A DNA stretch of 38,688 nucleotides from Rhodobacteraceae bacterium UBA1943 (GTDB taxonomy: Bacteria > Pseudomonadota > Alphaproteobacteria > Rhodobacterales > Rhodobacteraceae), in assembly GCA_002336845.1 (NCBI GenBank), contig DDEX01000064.1, positions 22,573 to 61,260 on the forward strand. The letters are read 5' to 3'. The notes under the pieces are model-generated. The model was not told the origin of the DNA. It worked only from the letters and a program-made list of their open reading frames with translations, and made no database searches. The position numbers and the translations under genes are program-made. Shown one piece after another: positions 7,082 through 15,488 of this stretch. Each line of letters opens with the position of its first letter. The first letter of the stretch is position 1.

Positions 7082-10000
7082 GTCATCGCCCAGAACTGAT
7101 AGCGGATGGTGCGGCTGGTGGCAGAGCCGCCCGAGATGATATTCGGGCGCTCCGAGGCCACGAACATCGCGGAGGAGCCGTAATAGAGATAGGCTGTGGT
7201 CGCGCCGGTGCTGATCTCGACATAGCCGATCTCGAGGTTGGCAACCCCCTCGGTCGAGATCAGCCAAAGGCCCGGCCCGAGATCGGGAAAGTGGCTGTTG
7301 CCGGTGGCGCTGGCTGGTTTGGTAAAGGTGCCCCAGGCGGTCGGCGTACGAGGCACAACTGAGGCCCGAACCGGAACGGTGTTGCCGACCGCATAGCGGA
7401 CCAGCCCCGGCGCACCGTTGCCGCCCCGCTGGCTGCCCGTACCCGCTCCGGCGCCCGCCGTGCCGATCACAATGACCAGGCTGGGCGATGTCAGTGCAGA
7501 GATATCAATGCCGCTGACCGGGATCACATTGGCGGCAGCGCCGCCCAAGGTAAAGCCGCCGCCGCCCGCGCCATAGCCGCTCGCATTGCCGCCCGGCGTA
7601 AAGCTCTCTGGTGTCCCATGATAGGTCGTATAGCTGCCGGGCGTCCCGCCGACACCCAGCGCTGTCGATTGCCCGCGTCCGCCCGAATAGGTGGCGGCAC
7701 CACCACCGGCAGAGGTCCAGGACAAACCGGTATAGGTTGCGCCGTCATAGAGCTGCACGACGGTATTGCCGCCGGCCGTTGCGCCGGCTGCGCCACCATA
7801 AGCACGGCCACCGCCACCACCGCCCAACAGCTCGAGGTTCAAGAGCTTTGACCCGGCAGGCAGGATGACAGTCTGCGACGTCGTCACCGCGGTCATGGCA
7901 GGCGTCACCGCTGTGTCTGTCCAGAATTGTGCATTGGTCAGCTGCAGCGCGGTCGAGCTGGCCAGCATCGATCTCGTGATGCTGCCGTCGGTAAAGCCGA
8001 CGTGGAACCCAAAGCCCGCCCCGCCACCCGGCAGCGCGCTGCGGCCCAGATAGAGGCCGTCTTGCGTATCGGCCAGCGACGTCTTGCCCATGGCCAGCCC
8101 GGCCGAGGCAGCGTCCAGTTGCAGCAACTGGTCGACATAAAGATAGCGGACTGACATCTGTCCGGCCGTGATCTTGCTGGCCGATACCGAACCGATGAGA
8201 TCATCGGTCACGGCACCCGGAGCGATATCGTCAGTCTGGATCAGCAGCAGCGGCACGGTCACTGGCGCCCAGCCGGTCCAGTTAACCGCCCGATCGACAA
8301 TCAGGCGTCCGCGCACCTCATAGGCCTGCCCGGTGATCACCCCGTCCGAAACCACCGTGAAACCTGTCGTGAAGGCCTGCGTGGCCCCGGTCAGGTCGGT
8401 CGTCGTCGTGCCGGTCTTGCGGATCTGCCATTCGATACCTGTTGCATCCTCGGCCCCGGAGGGCGTCCAGGTGATCAGAATGGCGGGGATGCGGGCAGCA
8501 CCATCGGAATCGACCAGCGAGGCGGGTGCAACAGCCCATCCGGGCACGGCCTGGGCAGCGGGCGGCGTGGTCGTGGAGTTGGGCGGGCTCGAGGGCAGGT
8601 AAGTGCCGGACCACGAATAGTCGGCCGGATCGCGCTCGCGCAGGTTCACGGCCTGCAGGCAAGTCATCAGGCTGTCGTTAAGCCCGGTGACCTCAAAGGT
8701 CTTGGACGAATAGCCATTGCGGCTGCTCGTCCAGCTGACGGTATCCAGCGGCTCAAGGATCGCCGCCTCGGGCGGCAGGGTCAGGCGGTGGCGGCGAAAC
8801 CGGCGCTCGTCCTTGATATAGGCCGCCATGATGCGCTGGACCTGCCCGGCATAGGGAAGCGCGGGCAGTTGCAGATCGGCGGGCAGGCGGCGGTTGCCGT
8901 CGAGGGCCTCCAGGGCGGCATCATAACGGGCCGGAGCCTCTTTGGTTTCCCAGAGCGAGGCCGGTTCGGGATAGCTGGCGGTGATGGCGTTGTAGGTCGA
9001 GGAGAGGCCGGGGAACGGATCGTATTCGCTCTCGGCAGTCACGATCACATCGTCGTCGCTGAAGAACAGGACCGGCATCGAGGGCGCGCCTACCTTGATC
9101 TTCCAGACACCGCCCACCTCGACCATCTGGCCCGAACAGGTCTTCAGCAACTCCTCGATGACCGAGGCGGGCTCGTCATCAACCCCGATCTCGAATCCGC
9201 AGCGGTACTGTGCCTCGGTCCCGCCGCCCGAGGCGGTGACCAGGACGTCGCATTCGTTCATCGCCGCTGCCCAATTGGCAAAGGGCAGATCCTCGGCCGT
9301 GCATTCGCCGCCCCAGACATCGCCAGAGGGCAGCTTGATACCCCGCAGGATGTTGTAGGCGATCACGACCGGGTTGGAGGTCTGTGCCCAAGTCGCCGGA
9401 TTGGCCCAGCGTTGCGCGCCCGATCCGCCCGCGGTGCTGTCAGCGCGGGGGTCATAAAGCGGGATGCCCAGCATCTCGAAGCGGACTGAGGGCAATCCGT
9501 TGAACCGCTCGCGGTTGTACTTGAACCGGGTCACGGCATAGGCGGTGCCGGGCGCGACCATGTCAGAGGACCAAGGCCTGTCAGGATCGGCGGCAAAAGC
9601 GGCGAGCAGATCGGCATGGACGGCGGTCTGGCGACCGTCGCGGAAGTCGATCCAGGCATAGCCGGAAAGATCGCCGGTAACCGGCTTGCCCCAGGTCGCA
9701 CCCGGCGCGCCAAGGGTGACGTATTCGTCGTTGATCACCACGCGCTGCAAGGTCGCGCCCGGAATCGCCGAAAGGGCGATGGTATAGACCAGATAGGCGC
9801 GCGGGGTATCCCCGGCCGAGCCATAGCTCATGGGCGGCGCGATCAACTGCCCGCCGGTGGCATAGAAGCCGACGATGAACTTCTGCGGCGTGGTGCCGCC
9901 CGAGGTCGTCACATCGGTTTTGAGGCCGGGCTGGCGGGGCTTGGGCGTCAGGGCGCGGGCAAGGGCACTCAGGCCGATCGACAGGACGGTCTTGACCGCA

Positions 10001-10152
10001 AACTGTGCGAAGGTACCTAGCATCGCGAACCATTCGCCAGCCTTCACGATCAGCGCGCCAATGGCTCCGACAATCGGCCCGGCATCGGCGGGCCCGGCCA
10101 GGCACAGGGTCAGCCAGATTGCGGTGCAAAGGATCGGGATCAGGCGCTTCAT
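7078..10152 (-). CDS. central tail tip protein (lambda J / GTA host-specificity type)
   Basis: 1024 residues from the ATG at 10152, which overlaps the preceding stop (ATGA). The N-terminus has a signal-like hydrophobic stretch (LIPILCTAIWLTLCLAG) and a second hydrophobic segment (residues ~27-60), a common feature of J-like proteins in this phage group. Residues ~90-520 resemble the tail-hub and distal domains of J (YNRERFNGLPSVRF, PVVIAYNILRG, a region containing CSGQMVEVGGVWKIKVG). Fibronectin-like segments follow (ILITWTPSGAEDATGIEWQI), then a DUF1983-like helical stretch and a glycine-rich domain (about 800-920, many GGGG and GAGG runs) as in polyglycine sandwich adhesins. The last ~90 residues form the tip. 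It contacts the receptor and triggers DNA ejection. Confidence 0.85.
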   Translation of the reverse strand: MKRLIPILCTAIWLTLCLAGPADAGPIVGAIGALIVKAGEWFAMLGTFAQFAVKTVLSIGLSALARALTPKPRQPGLKTDVTTSGGTTPQKFIVGFYATGGQLIAPPMSYGSAGDTPRAYLVYTIALSAIPGATLQRVVINDEYVTLGAPGATWGKPVTGDLSGYAWIDFRDGRQTAVHADLLAAFAADPDRPWSSDMVAPGTAYAVTRFKYNRERFNGLPSVRFEMLGIPLYDPRADSTAGGSGAQRWANPATWAQTSNPVVIAYNILRGIKLPSGDVWGGECTAEDLPFANWAAAMNECDVLVTASGGGTEAQYRCGFEIGVDDEPASVIEELLKTCSGQMVEVGGVWKIKVGAPSMPVLFFSDDDVIVTAESEYDPFPGLSSTYNAITASYPEPASLWETKEAPARYDAALEALDGNRRLPADLQLPALPYAGQVQRIMAAYIKDERRFRRHRLTLPPEAAILEPLDTVSWTSSRNGYSSKTFEVTGLNDSLMTCLQAVNLRERDPADYSWSGTYLPSSPPNSTTTPPAAQAVPGWAVAPASLVDSDGAARIPAILITWTPSGAEDATGIEWQIRKTGTTTTDLTGATQAFTTGFTVVSDGVITGQAYEVRGRLIVDRAVNWTGWAPVTVPLLLIQTDDIAPGAVTDDLIGSVSASKITAGQMSVRYLYVDQLLQLDAASAGLAMGKTSLADTQDGLYLGRSALPGGGAGFGFHVGFTDGSITRSMLASSTALQLTNAQFWTDTAVTPAMTAVTTSQTVILPAGSKLLNLELLGGGGGGRAYGGAAGATAGGNTVVQLYDGATYTGLSWTSAGGGAATYSGGRGQSTALGVGGTPGSYTTYHGTPESFTPGGNASGYGAGGGGFTLGGAAANVIPVSGIDISALTSPSLVIVIGTAGAGAGTGSQRGGNGAPGLVRYAVGNTVPVRASVVPRTPTAWGTFTKPASATGNSHFPDLGPGLWLISTEGVANLEIGYVEISTGATTAYLYYGSSAMFVASERPNIISGGSATSRTIRYQFWAMT

Positions 10153-10556
10153 ATCCGCCACGCCCTCCGCACATCCGTCAGCGACGCGATTTCCAGCCGG
10201 CGCAGGCCCACCGTATAGACGTGTTCGCCTGCTACGATGCCCATCCCGGGCATACCGTTTGTGCCGTCGAGTTGGGCGATGTCTCCGACCTGGGCAAAGG
10301 CGGGCGGCACTTCCTCCAGCCCTTGAACGACCCATTGAAACGGGTCTTCACAGCCATGTTCACGCGCCAGATCGAGACCATCTTCAACGCTGCGGTACCG
10401 CCCGCGCCAATCCGCCATCAGATCCACGCCGGTCAGCGCCTGGCGCCCGCCCGCAGCCAGGATGATGCAGTCATGCTGGCCCGGCCGGAACGGCTCGGCC
10501 GAGATCGAGGCGACATAGGCCAGCAGGCGTTCACGCCAGTCGGGCAGCCTGCTCAT
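10149..10556 (-). CDS. NlpC/P60-like or DUF6950 tail protein
   Basis: 135 residues from the ATG at 10556 (ATGA overlap upstream and downstream). The motif FRPGQHDCIILAAGG places a cysteine after an HD pair, as in DUF6950 and NlpC/P60-like tail peptidases (gpK position in lambda, g14 in gene transfer agents). The gene sits directly before the central tip protein, as these genes do elsewhere. It may trim peptidoglycan during DNA entry; the usual downstream His could be in GIVAGEHVYTVG. The family is recognised from pattern, catalysis is inferred. Confidence 0.7.
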   Translation of the reverse strand: MSRLPDWRERLLAYVASISAEPFRPGQHDCIILAAGGRQALTGVDLMADWRGRYRSVEDGLDLAREHGCEDPFQWVVQGLEEVPPAFAQVGDIAQLDGTNGMPGMGIVAGEHVYTVGLRRLEIASLTDVRRAWRI

Positions 10557-11236
10557 CGGCCATGCCCCAGCGCAGGAGTGGTAGGGCCGTGGCCAGCCGG
10601 GGGCGTGGACGCCGGGGCGGCGGCAGCGGCCTGATACCGCTTCTCGCCCCAATAGACCGGCACTTTTCCTGACACATCGGCATATCTGAACATCCGGTCG
10701 CCGCCGACCCGGCTCATCGAGGCGTCCGAGTATTTGCCGCTCAGGGTTCGAGTCAGGGCAATCGCGGCCGAGGCGACGGTCAGGGTCACGCGCCCCGAAT
10801 CCTCACCCAGGGGCGGGGTCACCAGCGGGGCCCCGTCAACCTGCCCCTTCCAGATGCGGTGCGGCGCTGCGATGGGCCGGTGGGTCAACGGATCGGTCAA
10901 CACCCGGTGGATTTCCACAGCGGCCAGCCGCAGGTCATAGCCGCGCACGGCATTGATGACCTCGGGCGCGGCGGTGGCCAGCCAGACGTCGATGGTGCGC
11001 ACCATCACGCCCACCTCGGCCTGCAGATCGTCCATGCCCAGCAGGCCACCCGCACCGTGATAGGTGCGAGCCACGCCGCCGATCATGAAAACCTCATCAT
11101 CGTCGCCGTTCCAGAAGCCCGCGGCCTCAACCAGGCCGGTCGTCAGGTTCTTCGCCGAAATCCAGACCAGCAGTCGGGCGCGAATCCCGGATCGGGCCTG
11201 AAGATGGGCGATCTCTACAGAATCGTAGCTGCGCAT
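10553..11236 (-). CDS. tail tip protein (DUF2163-like position)
   Basis: 227 residues, rich in beta strands (IRARLLVWISAKNL, VGVMVRTIDVWLA, RVTLTVASAAIAL), with no signal peptide, ending in a proline/alanine/glycine tail (APASTPPAGHGPTTP). It lies between the distal tail gene and the NlpC-like gene, where the gene transfer agent and lambda-like tails carry a DUF2163/L-type hub protein. The ATG at 11236 overlaps an upstream stop (TGATG) in a frame that seems to be a leftover of a small gene interrupted by the + strand gene at 11317. Function: tail-tip hub component, by position. Confidence 0.6.
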   Translation of the reverse strand: MRSYDSVEIAHLQARSGIRARLLVWISAKNLTTGLVEAAGFWNGDDDEVFMIGGVARTYHGAGGLLGMDDLQAEVGVMVRTIDVWLATAAPEVINAVRGYDLRLAAVEIHRVLTDPLTHRPIAAPHRIWKGQVDGAPLVTPPLGEDSGRVTLTVASAAIALTRTLSGKYSDASMSRVGGDRMFRYADVSGKVPVYWGEKRYQAAAAAPASTPPAGHGPTTPALGHGR

Positions 11237-11316
11237 CAGATGCAGCCCCCGATGGTCGGGCTATCGACTCCCCGCATTCCGCTGGCCAGCATAGGCAAAA
11301 CCATGGAGGGATTCGC

Positions 11317-11610
11317 ATGCGGGACAGGGTTGCGCTTCAGGAATTGGTGGACCGAATGGATGCTCGGCACCAAGATGTCGTTGCGACCTTCATGAGTTTG
11401 GCAAAGAAGATCGGCCAACTGAGGGTCGTACAGGCCGCTTCTCTTCGTGCGATTGCCGACGCGGACCCCACTACGGGTGAAAAAATTCTCGAGGCTATCA
11501 AGGCTATTCATCTTGATGCCCCGAATTCCGAGGTGCTTCAGGAGATGGAGGACGCGCTGCATCAAACGCTGCAAGACCGATTTGGGTCGCCCGGTGACAA
11601 ACCCCACTAG
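11317..11610 (+). CDS. cargo (moron) gene inside tail module, unknown function
   Basis: 97 residues encoded opposite to all surrounding tail genes. A GGAGG ribosome site lies eight bases before the ATG, better than most sites here. The protein is all helical and acidic (LVDRMDARHQDVVATFMSLAKKIG, then AIKAIHLDAPNSEVLQEMEDAL), has no membrane part and no recognised family. Codons and base composition are less GC-rich than the flanks, which suggests later acquisition. An independent promoter in 11237-11316 is likely but none stands out. The gene's 3' end overlaps a short minus-strand gene (11504-11686). A lysogenic-conversion role is possible but unsupported by any motif. Confidence 0.7.
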   Translation: MRDRVALQELVDRMDARHQDVVATFMSLAKKIGQLRVVQAASLRAIADADPTTGEKILEAIKAIHLDAPNSEVLQEMEDALHQTLQDRFGSPGDKPH

Positions 11611-11686
11611 CGATCCGCTCCACCTCGTCTTTCCAGTTCGTCGACCGATCAACCTGGACGCGCAGGTGCCGCTTTTTCTTTGCCAT
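11504..11686 (-). CDS. short basic tail-module peptide, possibly truncated
   Basis: 60 residues beginning MAKKKRHLRVQVDRSTNWKD, two bases after the distal tail gene stop (TAA at 11689-11691). The first ~30 residues look real: basic, then amphipathic. The C-terminal half is proline-rich and runs antisense through the end of the + strand cargo gene. I read it as the surviving 5' part of a small tail gene cut by that insertion; its original end may be the open frame that stops at 11236. Unknown role. Confidence 0.4.
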   Translation of the reverse strand: MAKKKRHLRVQVDRSTNWKDEVERIASGVCHRATQIGLAAFDAARPPSPEAPRNSGHQDE

Positions 11687-11688
11687 GA

Positions 11689-12348
11689 TTACCTCAGGGT
11701 CTGCGTCCAGCTGATGCTGGCATCGCTGGTGATGGTGTGGGCGATGGTGCCGGTCTTGGCGGTGCCAGGCTGCAGGCGGGCCTTGCAGCGCGGATAGATC
11801 AGCTGCACGGCTGCACCGGCGGCGGCACCGGGCCGGATCGGCGGCGAGACCTCGACGAGGCCGGTCTGGCCCGCGCCATTGGCCACGATCGGGCTGACAA
11901 CCTCGTGCAGTGCATAGCGGACGGGGTTGGTGCCGTAGGTGAATGACAGCAGATCGCCCCGGCTGATCGGATAGCCGCCGGGCAGACCTTGCAGCGACAT
12001 CTCGCGATAAGAGCCGCCAATGGCCAGAATGGTCGGGACGGCAGCGCCGAGAAACAGCCCTTGTGGGTCGAGGCGCGGATAGGCGCGGGCATAATCCGAG
12101 ACCAAAAACGAGGTGCCAGCGCGGCGCAGCACATTGATCAACGGACGGATCGACGCCGCCTCGTCGTTGGTCATCTTGCCCAGATCGATCGAGCCTGACC
12201 AAAGCGATGTGCCGAGATCAGCCGTCAGCACTTCGCCGCCACTGGTCTGGGCGACGTCCAGTGCCTCGCCCATATCCAGCGTGGCCTTTCCTGCGGGCAG
12301 GAGGTGCCAGAACTGCGGCAGGGTCAGGGGGAAGGTGAGGACGGCCAT
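11689..12348 (-). CDS. distal tail protein
   Basis: 219 residues directly after the tape measure gene, joined by a TGATG overlap at 12348. Mostly beta structure (VLTFPLTLPQFWHLL start; ADLGTSLWSGSIDLGKMTN; YPISRGDLLSFTYG). Position after tape measure and before DUF2163-like and NlpC-like proteins corresponds to the distal tail or DUF2460-like protein of gene transfer agent and lambda-type tails, which forms the first ring of the tip. No enzymatic motif. Identity by synteny and structure pattern. Confidence 0.6.
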   Translation of the reverse strand: MAVLTFPLTLPQFWHLLPAGKATLDMGEALDVAQTSGGEVLTADLGTSLWSGSIDLGKMTNDEAASIRPLINVLRRAGTSFLVSDYARAYPRLDPQGLFLGAAVPTILAIGGSYREMSLQGLPGGYPISRGDLLSFTYGTNPVRYALHEVVSPIVANGAGQTGLVEVSPPIRPGAAAGAAVQLIYPRCKARLQPGTAKTGTIAHTITSDASISWTQTLR

Positions 12349-15300
12349 CAGACCCTCCTCGGTTCGGCTTGCGCCTTGCGGACGGCAGAGTTCATGCCGT
12401 GGCGCGAAAACTGCTCCAGTCCGGCCTTGGTGGTCTTGACCGCCACCTTGCCGGCAATGCCCTCGACAGCCGCCTGCCAGTTGCCGTCACGATCGACATA
12501 CATCCTGACATCAAGCGCCATTGGCTGCGCGCCGCTGGCACCAACCCCGCCGCCAAGGGCGCTGGACCGGCCCGCTCGCCAGCCGCTGGGCGCTGCGCTG
12601 CCCACATCACCAACCATACCTCCATCGGCAAAGCGCGGGCGACGGCCGCCGATCAGATCAACCAGGCGGTCCATGGGCACGCCGGCATTGATCGCATGCA
12701 GAAGGGGAAGAGCTGACTTTGTCGCCGAGGCATTGACGATGAACTCGCCGGTCGATGCCCTGATCAAGTGGTTGTCCTCGCGTGGGCCACCGGCACCGCC
12801 GATCAAACCGCCGTCGGCCTTTGGCTCAAAAAGGGTTCCGACGCCCCCCGAAAACAGCCCGCCCAAGAGACTGCCCAAGCCGCCGCCGCTCGATCCCCCC
12901 CAAAGCATGTCCCATGCCGAGCTGGCGGCCATCTCGGCCAGTTTCGACAGAACCTGTGCCAGGGCCTCCTTGAAGGTGCTGGCCCCGGTGATCAGGCCGA
13001 CAAAGGCATCCTTGCCGGTGCGGCCGATCTCATCCAGCGCATCGCGGATCGCCTCCAGGCGTTGGCGCTCGGCGATCAGATCCGCGACGCTGGCCTTCTC
13101 CGTCACGGTCGCCTTCGCCAGCGCCTTGTGATTCTGCTCGATCTCTCGCTGGACAGGATCGAGGATCTTCAGGACGGCGTTTTCGCGTTCAAGCTGCTCG
13201 ATCAGCTGCTTGACCTCGTTTGTTTCCTTCTTGGCCCCACCGCCGCCACCGCCTTTGGGGGCGGTGATCTTCGGGATGTCGGCCGATTTGAACGAGGCAG
13301 AGTCGTTGAGATCGCCATAGCCCAGCGAGGTGCCCGAACCGAAACCAAGGCCACCGCTGCCTGCGCCAAAGCCCAGCCGCGAGGCCCCGCCCATGCCCGG
13401 CTTGCCCGCACCGCCACTTGGATCGAAGTTGGCGAGCTGAAGCGCCACAGCCAGCGACACGCCCAGCTGCGCGGCCAACACCCGCGCGGCATCTCCTGCA
13501 GCGCTGATTCCTGCCGCCATGTTGACGCCGGCTATGCCCCGCGCCGCATCCCATGCAGCAAGAAGGTCAGCGGCCTGCTGGCCGGTATAGCCCTGCGCCT
13601 CGATCTGGGCCGCGACGACATCCCGTTCGGCAGCCGAGCGGGCATAGGCAACCTCAAGGCTGTTCGCGCCATATTGCGCCGTCAGCTGCGCGATCTGCGC
13701 CTCGGCCTGATATTGGGCCACGATTTCGGCAGAGGCCTTGCTTTGGTTGGCAATGCGTTGGTCTTCCGCCAATTTGAGCTTGTCGGCGGCAGCAGCGCGC
13801 ATGTCCTGCGCTTGGGCCCCCTGCCGGTCGATCTGAAGTTCGGTGATCTTGGCTTCCACCGCAGCACGGGCTGCCGTCGCCTCGGCTTGCCGAACCTGGA
13901 CGCTTTGCTCCCCATAGACCAGCTTCAGGCGGGCGAGCTCGTTTTCCTGACGGGCTGCGGCGATCAGGTCATTTGCTGTCTGGCGACCCTTATCAGCTTT
14001 GCCATCGCCACTTTGCCGTGACGTGTCGGTTGCAAGCGGACCACCCATGCGGGCACTTTCGTTGCCTTTCGCGCGGGCATCTTCAATGGCGCGGGCAGAG
14101 ACGAGCTTGAGCAGTTCCTCCTGTTGCGCCTTCTGCTTCATGATCTCCAGAACCTGCTCACTCAGGAGCGTCAGGATGCGCTGCTCTTCCGCGCTGCGAT
14201 TGCCATCGGCGTCGGAGGCCACTGCCCAGCGATCACGCAGATCATTGATGGCCTTATATTGCTCCTGCACACGGCGAAGGGGGTCTTCGATCGAGGCTGT
14301 GGCATCGAACGACCGGAACGCCTCTTGCATGCCCCGAACTGTGTCCCAGGCGCTCTGCTCCCAGGTGTTCAAGCCGAACTTGTCGATCAGCGATTTCTGG
14401 TTCGCCATGTCGTCAACGAACAGATTCAGGCCGATGTCCTTACGGATTGCATCTCCTGCCGCCGCAGCCTTCTGGCTGGCCTTCCAACCCTCAACCTGTG
14501 CAATTTCGGCCAGCAGCTTGCGGGCTTCCGCAGCAGTTTCGCCAAAAGCCTCTTTCAGATCTTTAGTTGGCTTGAGTGCGGCATCCGCTGCCCGCTTGAA
14601 CCCGTCAGTGGTTTTTGCCAGATCGTCGACAGCTTCTCGGGCATGATCTGCAGCATCGCCTGTCGAGAATAGCGCCTGGACAGCATAGGCCCCCAGCGCG
14701 ATGGCCCCCATGGTGACCACATTCATGGGACTGACCATGCTAAGCAGCGACGAACGGATCGATGCGCCAACGCTCTGGCCGTCCTTGCGCATCTGATCGA
14801 AAACCTGCGTGACCTGCGTGCCTTGCTGCATCATCAGCATCAGCGGGTTCTGGCCTGCCGCCATCATCATGGCGATGTCGTTGAACTGGAAACCTAGTTG
14901 GGAGACATAGTGGCCCGAGGTTTGCGCTGCCTGGCCGATCTGCCGCAGCGGGGCAACGATCTGCGCAGCCCGTTCTCGTGCCTGTACCGCCACCCCGGCA
15001 GAGATCGCGCCAGCCTTCTCGGCCTCGGCGATATCGCGTAATTCCATCTCGTAGCGCTTCGAGGCTGCGAAAAGCGGGTCATATCGCGCGCGAACCTGGT
15101 CCAGCGCAGATTGATAAAGCTGTGCTTCCTCTGTAGCCAATCGCAGGTCTGCGGCGATCTCGCTCAGGCCCTTCTGGCTGTCACCAAGCGCGGCAAAGGT
15201 GCCCATTGCCGTCATGGGCTGTTGCAGTCGTTGAATCGACGGAAGCAACGCCTTCACCGCTGCATCCAGCGCCTCTGTCGCGTTCACGCTTTTCAGGATG

Positions 15301-15488
15301 GAAGAGGCTGCGCTGTCGCTGGATTTGCCAATGGCCAGCACGGCCGGGGCAACGGCCCCGGTCTCTTTGGCGGCCTGCCGGGTGGTCGTCACCAGCTGAT
15401 CGGTCGCAGTGCTTACGGCCTTCACGCCCGCAACCGCCGCCTGCGTATTGGCGGTCACCAGCATTGAAAGGCGCATTTCACCGCTCAC
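12348..15488 (-). CDS. tail tape measure protein
   Basis: 1046 residues, the longest alpha-helical protein here. Start is GTG at 15488, overlapping the end of the frameshifted chaperone frame. Residues ~1-230 are helical with Ala/Gln-rich heptads and include the conserved FNDIAMMMAAGQNPLMLMMQQGTQ-type pore segment of lambda-like tape measures (about 205-230), followed by a hydrophobic stretch around 265-280 (VVTMGAIALGAYAVQALF). Long coiled coils occupy ~300-660; a glycine-rich segment sits near 700-760; the C-terminus has a second hydrophobic glycine-rich part (LWGGSSGGGLGSLLGGLFSG). It sets tail length and may enter the host membrane with the DNA. Length predicts a tail of siphovirus type. 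Confidence 0.9.
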   Translation of the reverse strand: MSGEMRLSMLVTANTQAAVAGVKAVSTATDQLVTTTRQAAKETGAVAPAVLAIGKSSDSAASSILKSVNATEALDAAVKALLPSIQRLQQPMTAMGTFAALGDSQKGLSEIAADLRLATEEAQLYQSALDQVRARYDPLFAASKRYEMELRDIAEAEKAGAISAGVAVQARERAAQIVAPLRQIGQAAQTSGHYVSQLGFQFNDIAMMMAAGQNPLMLMMQQGTQVTQVFDQMRKDGQSVGASIRSSLLSMVSPMNVVTMGAIALGAYAVQALFSTGDAADHAREAVDDLAKTTDGFKRAADAALKPTKDLKEAFGETAAEARKLLAEIAQVEGWKASQKAAAAGDAIRKDIGLNLFVDDMANQKSLIDKFGLNTWEQSAWDTVRGMQEAFRSFDATASIEDPLRRVQEQYKAINDLRDRWAVASDADGNRSAEEQRILTLLSEQVLEIMKQKAQQEELLKLVSARAIEDARAKGNESARMGGPLATDTSRQSGDGKADKGRQTANDLIAAARQENELARLKLVYGEQSVQVRQAEATAARAAVEAKITELQIDRQGAQAQDMRAAAADKLKLAEDQRIANQSKASAEIVAQYQAEAQIAQLTAQYGANSLEVAYARSAAERDVVAAQIEAQGYTGQQAADLLAAWDAARGIAGVNMAAGISAAGDAARVLAAQLGVSLAVALQLANFDPSGGAGKPGMGGASRLGFGAGSGGLGFGSGTSLGYGDLNDSASFKSADIPKITAPKGGGGGGAKKETNEVKQLIEQLERENAVLKILDPVQREIEQNHKALAKATVTEKASVADLIAERQRLEAIRDALDEIGRTGKDAFVGLITGASTFKEALAQVLSKLAEMAASSAWDMLWGGSSGGGLGSLLGGLFSGGVGTLFEPKADGGLIGGAGGPREDNHLIRASTGEFIVNASATKSALPLLHAINAGVPMDRLVDLIGGRRPRFADGGMVGDVGSAAPSGWRAGRSSALGGGVGASGAQPMALDVRMYVDRDGNWQAAVEGIAGKVAVKTTKAGLEQFSRHGMNSAVRKAQAEPRRV

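Noticed and set aside
11236..11652. Minus-strand frame of 138 codons over the + strand cargo gene
   Set aside because: Mostly antisense shadow; only the last ~20 codons may descend from a real small tail gene.
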